Shown: positions 57,880 to 64,000 of the stretch, piece after piece
Numbering within the stretch: position 1 is the stretch's first letter
How the letters are laid out: each line of letters opens with the position of its first letter
From: an uncultured Oscillospiraceae bacterium
Lineage (GTDB): Bacteria; Bacillota; Clostridia; Oscillospirales; Oscillospiraceae
Length of the DNA: 64,000 bases
Assembly (NCBI GenBank): GCA_934591635.1
Contig: CAKTPI010000001.1
Location: 1-64,000 of the forward strand
Reading direction: 5' to 3'
Notes under the pieces: generated by a model
Seen by the model: the letters and a program-made list of their open reading frames with translations, nothing else
The model's database searches: none
Told to the model about the DNA's origin: nothing
Position numbers and translations under genes: made by a program

Positions 57880-58381
57880 ATGCGGGCCTAAAATCAGTTG
57901 CCGCCAATGTGTAGTCAACGGTAGATTGCAGCCGTCCCAGCTGATCCCGCCAGGCATCCACATAGAGGGCGGTTTGCCGGAAACCCAGCTCTTCATAAAC
58001 ATGCCGGGCCCGCGTGTTTTCCGGAGCGGTATCCAGCACGATTTTCTGATAGCCCTGTTGAAACAGCCAGCGAATCAGCAGCCGCAGGACGATTTTCCCG
58101 ATTCCACGGTTCTGACAGTCTGTTTCGCAGATCTTGATGCCAATTTCGGCTGTATCGGATGCAGTCTGCCTGTAAACACACTCTCCGATTGGACGGCTGC
58201 CCTCCCGGATGATCATTCTGCCCTTCTCCAATGTACGGCAAACCTCATCCGGACTTGTGCCCAGTCCCAGGGGAAATCCGGCGTGTGTCATGACGCTGCC
58301 ATCATTCCACCAGGCTGCCAGCTGCGCGGCGTCTTCTGGCCCGGCGGTGCGGAGGGAAATATCCTGATTGTGTAGTTCCAT
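57878..58381 (-). CDS. GNAT-family N-acetyltransferase
   Basis: 167 residues from ATG 58381 (GGAGG upstream). The RimJ/RimL-like order is ISLRTAGPEDAAQLAAWWND at the start, IGIKICETDCQNRGIGKIVL as the acetyl-CoA-binding segment, and NTRARHVYEELGFRQ near the end. Substrate unknown. It faces sstT and is monocistronic. Confidence 0.85.
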   Translation of the reverse strand: MELHNQDISLRTAGPEDAAQLAAWWNDGSVMTHAGFPLGLGTSPDEVCRTLEKGRMIIREGSRPIGECVYRQTASDTAEIGIKICETDCQNRGIGKIVLRLLIRWLFQQGYQKIVLDTAPENTRARHVYEELGFRQTALYVDAWRDQLGRLQSTVDYTLAATDFRPA

Positions 58382-58525
58382 GTAACAGCCTCCTAGAGTG
58401 CGTTTTTCGCCTGCCACTTTACCGCATTCTATCACAGGAAAGAGCGGCTTACAAGAAATTTCGAAATGGAATGGTTAAAACGTAGAAAAATGTTGGTTCC
58501 AAACGAAAAAATCTGTGAATAATTC

Positions 58526-58553
58526 TTGCATTTCCGGATGCGCGTGTTATAAT
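58526..58553 (+). promoter_or_regulatory. Promoter of the FecR-repeat lipoprotein gene
   Basis: TTGCAT (58526-58531), 16-bp spacer, perfect TATAAT (58548-58553). Confidence 0.65.
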
Positions 58554-58641
58554 GACTTTATGAACATAGGGTGAAAGTGCCTGTTTTGGTTCGTGCTGGA
58601 CCGAATTTCAGGAACCTGCTGACCATGAAAGGAGAAAAAAC

Positions 58642-61047
58642 ATGAAGATGCTTCGAAGAGTGCTGCCGCTCCTGCTGGCGCTCTCTGTGGTGCTGCTTTG
58701 CGGCTGCTCCCAGAAAGTGAAGCCGGAGAAAATCGACACGAAGAGTTTCTCTCGGGAAATTCAGGTGGAAGCTGCCGGGAGTGGCGGGGAGATTATCGGC
58801 GCGGATAAGTCCGTACAGGCTGCCCAGCCCGGGCTGCCCATAAAGAGTGACGACAGCTTCCGTACGGGTGCGGAGACTTTGACCCTCATTGCCGACGGCA
58901 GCAAGCATATTCATGTAGAGGCAGATTCCCAGATTCGCCTGGAGGCCTCCGGCACGCCGGAGAGCGGCAAGACCCGCATCTATTTGGAGCAGGGCGGTGC
59001 TCTGGCGGCGCTGGATGAAGCGCTGAAACAGGGGGAGCTGTTCCAGATTCAGACGGACAGCGGCTTGATTTCCATCAAGGATGGGATCGTCCGTGTCAGC
59101 AGGCAGGGGGGCTTTACCCTGATTGAGGTACTGGAGGGTTCCGCAGAGGCAACCATTCTCAAGACCGGTGCCCAGGCTGCTGCCCAGGCCGGTCAGGCGC
59201 TGCTGATCTCCACAGAGGGAAAGAAGCCTGCCTTCGTCCTGGAGGACGAACTGGATGCCGATAGCTGGAAGACAAATCAGCCCTGGGACGGGAAGGTCGG
59301 CACAGACGGCACCGGCACCCCTATACTGCCCATTCCATATGGCAAGCTGCCTGCCTCTGTTCTGGAGCAAATGGCAGACCTGGAAGAGATTGGTCACCAG
59401 CTGCCATTGAGCCGGGAGGCCATTTCCGGCTTGCTGGAAACCGGTCATGTTTACGAAGAGACTGAACGGGTGGAGCCCACCTGCCTGGAAGAGGGCAAGG
59501 TTATCTTTGTGTGCAGCCTGTGCGGCGAAAGCAGGGAAGATATCCTTCCTGCCCTGGGTCACAAGGAAGAGGAAATTTCTGCTGAGGCTCCTACCTGCAC
59601 CCAGGACGGCAAGACCGCCGGTGTAAGATGCAGCGTCTGCGGTGAAATCTTAGAGGAGCAGGAGACTGTCCCGGCCCTGGGGCATGAGATTGAAAAGGTG
59701 CCGGATACGGCGCCTACCTGCACCGCTGACGGTGCCGTTGGCGAAACGCGCTGTATTATCTGCGGGGAAGTGATCGAGCCCGGTTCCGTGGTGACCACCC
59801 ACGGCCATACGCCGGAGACACTTCCGGCGGTGCCCGCATCCTGTGAAAAAACCGGCCTGACGGAGGGCAGCCGCTGCGCTGTCTGCGGTGAAATTTTGCA
59901 GCCGCAGGAGACGGTGCCTGCCCTGGGGCACACCTGTGAGACTGTCCCCGGCCGTGCAGCGACCTGCACGGAGTTGGGACTGTCGGAAGGCCAGCGCTGC
60001 ACCGTATGCGGCAAGATGGTGAAGCCACAGCAGAATCTCCCCAGGCTGGCCCATACGAGAGAGACCGTTCCCGCTGAGGCACCTACCTGCACCCAGGAGG
60101 GACACACGGAGTCAGTCCGCTGCTCTGTCTGCGGTACAGTATTTCAAGAAGCAGAGACCATTCCCGCGACGGGCCATGCCCCTGAGACGTTGGCGGCGGT
60201 CAGCCCCACCTGCGAAGAGGGCGGCCTGACAGAAGGCAGCTGCTGCACCGTATGCGGCGAAACCTTGGAAGCCCAGCAGGAGGTTCCTGCCCTGGGGCAC
60301 ACCGAGGAACCGATTCCCGGTCGGGAGCCTACCTGCTCTGAAATCGGCTTGACAGAAGGGACGCGCTGCACGGTATGCCATAAAGTACTGGTGCGCCGGA
60401 ATATCATTCCCCGCCTGGCGCACACGCCGCAAGTGATCCGGGGCGTTTACGCCATGTGCTATCGGGATGGCCTGACCGATGGCTCTAAATGCGCGGTGTG
60501 CGGTAAAATTCTGGAAGAACAGCAGGTCATTCCGGCACTGCCCCATACCCGCGGCGGCCTGGCTGCCGTTGCACCTACCTGTACCAGTGTTGGTTGGACA
60601 GAGGGGCTTGCCTGCCGGGTTTGCAGCTATCCCATCAAGCCGCAGGTAAAGATCCCCAAGCTGGATCATACCCCGGGCAACGCGGCAAAGGAATATAATC
60701 CGGATGCGGCGGTGCTGGATGCCGAGGGTAACCTGGTGAGCACGTCCGAAAAGACCGCTTACTGCTATGCAATGGTCAAGCGCTGCACCATGTGCGGTGT
60801 GGTCTGTGAGACGCAGCGGTTCCAGCATGCGGATGGTGCTGTCACGGTAACCGTGATCGGAACGGTGGACGGCTGCCGGAAGGTGGAAGTGAAGTGCGCC
60901 GATTGCGGGCAGGTGATCCGTTGGTATCTTGCCGCTCATCAGCCGGATGCGGCTCTGACGGAGAAGGATGGGGAAGGTGTTTCCTGGAGCATTGTAAAGT
61001 GTGCGGAGTGTGGCGTGGAACTGAGCCGCACCAAAATTGAACCGTAA
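58642..61047 (+). CDS. FecR-domain lipoprotein with ten C-CxxC-H repeats
   Basis: 801 residues. Lipoprotein signal with lipobox LCGC (Cys22). About residues 35-195 form a FecR-type beta domain (LFQIQTDSGLISIKDGIVRV). From Gly268 to His676 there are ten tandem units of about 41 residues with pattern PTC-x10-C-x2-C-x14-H (for example APTCTQDGKTAGVRCSVCGE then ILEEQETVPALGH). Three cysteines and one histidine per unit could bind zinc or form disulfides. Such modules are common in surface proteins of gut Clostridia, but ten in series behind FecR is unusual. Two more CxxC pairs follow (CTMCG, CADCG), and a final CAECG. No sigma or anti-sigma gene is adjacent. Function unknown. Confidence 0.85.
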   Translation: MKMLRRVLPLLLALSVVLLCGCSQKVKPEKIDTKSFSREIQVEAAGSGGEIIGADKSVQAAQPGLPIKSDDSFRTGAETLTLIADGSKHIHVEADSQIRLEASGTPESGKTRIYLEQGGALAALDEALKQGELFQIQTDSGLISIKDGIVRVSRQGGFTLIEVLEGSAEATILKTGAQAAAQAGQALLISTEGKKPAFVLEDELDADSWKTNQPWDGKVGTDGTGTPILPIPYGKLPASVLEQMADLEEIGHQLPLSREAISGLLETGHVYEETERVEPTCLEEGKVIFVCSLCGESREDILPALGHKEEEISAEAPTCTQDGKTAGVRCSVCGEILEEQETVPALGHEIEKVPDTAPTCTADGAVGETRCIICGEVIEPGSVVTTHGHTPETLPAVPASCEKTGLTEGSRCAVCGEILQPQETVPALGHTCETVPGRAATCTELGLSEGQRCTVCGKMVKPQQNLPRLAHTRETVPAEAPTCTQEGHTESVRCSVCGTVFQEAETIPATGHAPETLAAVSPTCEEGGLTEGSCCTVCGETLEAQQEVPALGHTEEPIPGREPTCSEIGLTEGTRCTVCHKVLVRRNIIPRLAHTPQVIRGVYAMCYRDGLTDGSKCAVCGKILEEQQVIPALPHTRGGLAAVAPTCTSVGWTEGLACRVCSYPIKPQVKIPKLDHTPGNAAKEYNPDAAVLDAEGNLVSTSEKTAYCYAMVKRCTMCGVVCETQRFQHADGAVTVTVIGTVDGCRKVEVKCADCGQVIRWYLAAHQPDAALTEKDGEGVSWSIVKCAECGVELSRTKIEP

Positions 61048-61061
61048 TTTCCTGTGCTTTT

Positions 61062-61105
61062 GCCGGGCAGTGTCATGAGAGCAGACACTGTCCGGCGCTT
61101 TTTTT
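61062..61105 (+). terminator. Terminator of the FecR-repeat gene
   Basis: GCCGGGCAGTGTC (61062-61074) / GACACTGTCCGGC (61084-61096) with one wobble, then seven T. Confidence 0.85.
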
Positions 61106-61128
61106 CAGGAAAATTTTCAGCAAAAGTA

Positions 61129-61159
61129 TTGACAAAGAATGGTATAATGGTTCTATAAA
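61129..61159 (+). promoter_or_regulatory. Promoter of the amino-acid ABC importer
   Basis: TTGACA (61129-61134) with TATAAA (61154-61159) at 19 bp, or CTATAA at 18 bp. A closer TATAAT (61143-61148) is too near that -35, so the exact -10 is uncertain. Confidence 0.5.
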
Positions 61160-61227
61160 GGGTGATTATGTGTTTCCCACCAAACCAGCAGGGTGGGGCG
61201 TTGTGTGAATATTGAGGAGAACATACT

Positions 61228-61929
61228 ATGCTAGAAAGCCTGAGCGGCCTATTTTCCCAGCTTACATCCAATCGGTTAGTCAATATTTTGCTTGAATCCT
61301 TCCCAAAGATGCTGCTGCCGGGCATCAAGGTGACCATCCCGCTGACAGCTATTTCTTTTTCCGTTGCGCTGGTGATTGCGGTGATTGCAGCCATGATTCA
61401 GGTGGCCAAGGTGCCGGTGCTGCGGCAGCTGGTTCGGTTTTATATCTGGGTTGTCCGGGGAACGCCTCTGCTGGTGCAGCTTTATGTGGTGTTCTTTGGC
61501 CTGCCAAACCTGGGAGTTGTGCTGGAGCCCTTCCCAACGGCGGTGCTGGTGTTCTCCATCAACGAGGGGGCCTACTGTGCCGAGACCATGCGTGCTGCCA
61601 TTGAGTCCATCCCCAAGGGGCAGATGGAGGCCGGCGCGTGTGTGGGCATGACTTGGCTGCAAACCATGCGGCACGTAGTGCTGCCGCAAGCTTTCCGTAC
61701 GGCCTTCCCGCCGCTGTCCAATTCCCTGATTTCCATGCTGAAGGATACGTCCCTGGCAGCCAACATTACCGTGATGGAGATGTTTATGGTTACTCAGCGA
61801 ATTGCCTCCCGCTACTATGAGCATTTGGCACTGTATATCGAGGTTGCACTGATCTATCTGCTGTTTTGCACCGTACTGACGAAGGTGCAGGCAGTCTGCG
61901 AGAAAAAGCTTGCGGCCTACGGCTTCTAA
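61228..61929 (+). CDS. Polar amino-acid ABC importer permease (HisM family)
   Basis: 233 residues with five or six membrane helices. VRGTPLLVQLYVVFFGLP and the coupling EAA segment (ETMRAAIESIPKGQMEAGAC, then LPQAFRTAFPPLSNSLISML) are diagnostic of the family 3 amino-acid permeases. AGGAG ribosome binding site. Twelve bases before the ATPase gene. Confidence 0.93.
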   Translation: MLESLSGLFSQLTSNRLVNILLESFPKMLLPGIKVTIPLTAISFSVALVIAVIAAMIQVAKVPVLRQLVRFYIWVVRGTPLLVQLYVVFFGLPNLGVVLEPFPTAVLVFSINEGAYCAETMRAAIESIPKGQMEAGACVGMTWLQTMRHVVLPQAFRTAFPPLSNSLISMLKDTSLAANITVMEMFMVTQRIASRYYEHLALYIEVALIYLLFCTVLTKVQAVCEKKLAAYGF

Positions 61930-61941
61930 GGAGGGGAGAGC

Positions 61942-62688
61942 ATGCTGACTATTTCAGGAGTAAAAAAAGCGTTCGGTGGCACACCAGTGCTGCGTGGTGT
62001 AGATCTCTCCGTGAATAAGGGAGATGTAATTGCCATCATCGGTCAGAGCGGCGGCGGCAAAACCACCCTGCTCCGCTGTATGAACTTTCTGGAAACTGCC
62101 GATGCTGGAGAGATGGAGTTTGACGGCGAGCATTATGACCTCGCAAAGATTTCCAAAAAGGACATTGAAAAGATTCGCCGAAAGACGGCTTTTGTCTTCC
62201 AGAGCTACAATCTGTTCCGCAATAAAACGGCACTGCAAAATGTGATGCTGGGCCTGACGGTTGCCCGCAAAATGCCGAAGGCTCAGGCAGAACAGATCGC
62301 CCGGGCGGCGCTTGGCAAGGTGGGACTGTCTGACAAGGCGGACAGCTACCCCAATGTGTTATCCGGTGGTCAGCAGCAGCGGGTTGCCATTGCCCGCGCA
62401 TTGGCAACAGAGCCGGAGATCATCTATTTTGATGAGCCAACCTCGGCCCTTGACCCGGAGCTCACGGTTGAAGTGCTGGCAGTCATGCGCCAACTGGCAG
62501 AGGAGGGGATGACGATGCTCGTGGTGACGCACGAGATGGGGTTTGCCCGCAACGTGTCCACCAAAACCGTGTTTATGGAGAACGGTGTTGTGGTGGAATC
62601 CGGGCCCTCCGGAGCGCTTTTTTCCAATCCGAAAGAAGAGCGCACCCGCGCTTTCTTAAAAACCATATCGCAACATGAAAAGGAGTAA
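61942..62688 (+). CDS. Polar amino-acid ABC importer ATPase (GlnQ-like)
   Basis: 248 residues. Walker A GQSGGGKT (34-41), Q-loop in [10 protein letters not shown], signature LSGGQQQR, Walker [15 protein letters not shown] and switch [13 protein letters not shown]. Members energise uptake of glutamine, arginine, cystine or similar. Six bases before the binding-protein gene. Confidence 0.95.
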   Translation: MLTISGVKKAFGGTPVLRGVDLSVNKGDVIAIIGQSGGGKTTLLRCMNFLETADAGEMEFDGEHYDLAKISKKDIEKIRRKTAFVFQSYNLFRNKTALQNVMLGLTVARKMPKAQAEQIARAALGKVGLSDKADSYPNVLSGGQQQRVAIARALATEPEIIYFDEPTSALDPELTVEVLAVMRQLAEEGMTMLVVTHEMGFARNVSTKTVFMENGVVVESGPSGALFSNPKEERTRAFLKTISQHEKE

Positions 62689-62694
62689 AAGAAT

Positions 62695-63486
62695 ATGAAA
62701 AAGTTGATTTCCGCCCTGCTGGCTGTACTGATGCTGACTGGCGCACTGATCATGTCCGTCAGTGCCAAGGAAACCGATGATTTGCTGACCACCATCCAGC
62801 AGCGCGGCACCATTGTGGTCGGCCTGGAGGGCGATTGGGCCCCCTGGTCCTATGTGGATGAAGACGACAACCTGACCGGCTTCGATGTGGAGGTTGCAAA
62901 GGCTATCGCAGCTAAGCTGGGCGTAGAGGCCCAGATTATCCCCGCCAGCTGGGACGGCCTGTTTGCGGGCATGGATGCCGGCCGGTACGACATCGTGGTC
63001 AACGGTGTAGAGGTGACTGAGGAGCGGGAGGAAAAATATGACTTTGCCGCACCCTATGCTTACATCCGCACTGCCCTGATCGTCCGGGGAGACAATGACA
63101 CCATCCATACCTTTGAGGACCTGAAGGGCAAGAAGACTGCAAACTCCATCGCTTCCACGTACATGAACCTGGCTGAGAGCTACGGCGCTACCTGCCAGGG
63201 GGTGGCAACGCTGGACGAAACCCTGACCATGGTGCTTCAGGGCCGGGTGGATGCTACCCTGAATGCCATTGTGTCCTACACTGACTACATGGCTCAGCAT
63301 CCCGATTCTGACCTGAAGGTGGTCGCCACCACGGAGGATGCCTCCAATGTGGCAATCCCCATGCGCAAGGGGGATGAGACTGCCTCCCTGCGGGAGGCCA
63401 TCAGTCAGGCAATTGACGAGCTACGGGAGGACGGCACCCTGAGCGAACTGTCCATCCGGTTCTTCGGCGAGGATATTTCCGAGTAA
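62695..63486 (+). CDS. Amino-acid ABC importer substrate-binding protein (family 3)
   Basis: 263 residues. Signal peptide without lipobox (MKKLISALLAVLMLTGALIM, cleavage near SVSA). VGLEGDWAPWSYVDEDDNLT and GFDVEVAKAIAAKLG mark the first lobe of family 3 proteins; an Asp in YDIVVNGVEVTEER contacts the ligand amino group. The specificity (cystine- or glutamine-like) cannot be fixed. As a non-lipidated binding protein in a Gram-positive it may be held by another contact or remain loosely bound. Confidence 0.93.
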   Translation: MKKLISALLAVLMLTGALIMSVSAKETDDLLTTIQQRGTIVVGLEGDWAPWSYVDEDDNLTGFDVEVAKAIAAKLGVEAQIIPASWDGLFAGMDAGRYDIVVNGVEVTEEREEKYDFAAPYAYIRTALIVRGDNDTIHTFEDLKGKKTANSIASTYMNLAESYGATCQGVATLDETLTMVLQGRVDATLNAIVSYTDYMAQHPDSDLKVVATTEDASNVAIPMRKGDETASLREAISQAIDELREDGTLSELSIRFFGEDISE

Positions 63487-63540
63487 AAGCCCTTCCGGGC
63501 AGCCGGGAATTTGCGTTTGCCGGCTGCGAAGAGTAAATGA

Positions 63541-63590
63541 AAACTGCCTCGGATGATTGCGTGAACAATCATGGCGAGGCAGTTTTTTAT
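63541..63590. terminator. Terminator between importer and MerR gene
   Basis: AAACTGCCTCG (63541-63551) / CGAGGCAGTTT (63575-63585) enclosing an inner GATGATTG/CAATCAT stem, followed by TTTTT. Confidence 0.85.
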
Positions 63591-63979
63591 TCTGCTTTGG
63601 GAAGGTGTATGGCTTCCGTCCCGGCTTCCAGGGCAGTGGAATAATACCAACACTTATATTCAATAAATTCCAGCGCTTTTTGCAGCTGTGCAATCTGCTC
63701 CTGCACCGATTCTCTTCGTTCCACGAACATGTCATAACGTTGCTGTAATGTAGCATCTCCCTGCTGAACCCAGACGATGAACTGCTGAATGTCGCGAATA
63801 GGCATATTGGTGCGCTTCAGGCATTCGATCATGTTCAGCATTCCGATGTCTTTTTCGGAAAAACTGCGGTAGCCGGATTCTGTCCGCTGCATGTTGGGCA
63901 GCATGCCCTGCTTGTCGTAATAGCGAATGGTGCTTGCAGGAAGATTCAATTTTTCGGATACCTCTTTCATGCTGTACAT
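63587..63979 (-). CDS. MerR-family transcriptional regulator
   Basis: 130 residues, complete, with AGGAGG seven bases before ATG 63979. The winged helix-turn-helix (residues 1-70) begins MYSMKEVSEKLNLPASTIRY and is followed by a long dimerisation helix (about 80-115). The C-terminus has KCWYYSTALEAGTE, typical of the MerR group with sequence YYxxALxAG. It lacks the paired metal-binding cysteines of MerR/CueR, so a redox or small-molecule signal is more likely. Its target is probably left of 64000 and outside the window. Confidence 0.92.
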   Translation of the reverse strand: MYSMKEVSEKLNLPASTIRYYDKQGMLPNMQRTESGYRSFSEKDIGMLNMIECLKRTNMPIRDIQQFIVWVQQGDATLQQRYDMFVERRESVQEQIAQLQKALEFIEYKCWYYSTALEAGTEAIHLPKAE

Positions 63980-64000
63980 AAAAAATCCTCCTGAAGGTAT

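Noticed and set aside
59440-60670. Regular 123-bp spacing that could suggest a CRISPR-like or satellite array
   Set aside because: The periodicity is the coding sequence of the C-CxxC-H protein repeats; units are diverged and in frame throughout.

Overview
The window looks like chromosomal DNA from an anaerobic, endospore-forming member of the Clostridia, most likely Oscillospirales (Oscillospiraceae-like). The evidence is a moderately GC-rich coding sequence, strong AGGAGG-type ribosome binding sites, sigma-A promoters with 17-bp spacers, a full-length pyruvate:ferredoxin oxidoreductase, the sporulation genes spoIVB and spoIIID, an Rrf2-controlled cysteine/iron-sulfur operon, SstT, LuxS/MtnN and ThiI without a rhodanese domain. 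No tRNA, rRNA, insertion sequence, prophage or CRISPR array was found. This assignment is inference from gene content, not a database match.

Layout. 1-590: a likely structured non-coding RNA of unknown family with its own terminator. 591-5053: an AT-richer cluster of small membrane, lipoprotein, zinc-ribbon, coiled-coil and secreted proteins facing a divergent XRE repressor. 5318-8317: a MalT/LuxR-type regulator followed by a secreted protein whose promoter carries a lux-box-like palindrome. 8494-12576: acetyltransferases, a membrane protein with 12-bp tandem repeats in its leader, and an AT-rich islet (YhcG-type nuclease plus lipoprotein) bracketed by a 53-bp duplicated piece of spoIVB. 12576-14863: SpoIVB, an HD hydrolase and a free-methionine sulfoxide reductase. 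14977-18307: a three-gene operon resembling B. subtilis ydjI-ydjG-ydjH (phage-shock-type envelope stress) without pspA. 18553-20295: a MATE exporter and thioredoxin. 20530-25816: a MacB-type ABC exporter with two adaptor proteins, one with a large Pro/Thr-rich insertion. 25933-30228: an LRR lipoprotein, a HAD hydrolase and a MoxR/VWA pair.

30408-33260 is a TrpXYZ-like ABC importer. 33360-37897 holds a DUF975 membrane protein, an XRE-TPR regulator, a sorbitol-type dehydrogenase, SpoIIID and threonine aldolase. 37953-40964 is cysK-iscS-iscU-Rrf2 on the minus strand, reading from a promoter embedded in inverted repeats that look like its own regulator's operator. 41100-49060 (minus) contains a methyltransferase, PFOR, cardiolipin synthase and a ComM-type AAA protein. 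49233-55249 (plus) carries a polytopic membrane protein, ThiI, PncC, LuxS, two small proteins, a frameshifted membrane-protein gene and MtnN; LuxS and MtnN together form the S-adenosylhomocysteine recycling path. 55319-63979 holds a UDP-sugar epimerase, SstT with an overlapping upstream ORF, a GNAT, a FecR-type lipoprotein with ten C-CxxC-H repeats, a polar amino-acid ABC importer and a MerR regulator.

The observations most worth following are the spoIVB-fragment direct repeats around the nuclease islet, the inverted-repeat operator of the cysK-isc operon, the lux-box-like site, the unassigned RNA at the left end, the adaptor with a domain inserted at its hairpin tip, the C-CxxC-H repeat lipoprotein, and the T7-tract frameshift. 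No single segment is clearly a new defence or mobile system; the left-hand cluster and the nuclease islet are the best candidates for accessory, recently acquired DNA.
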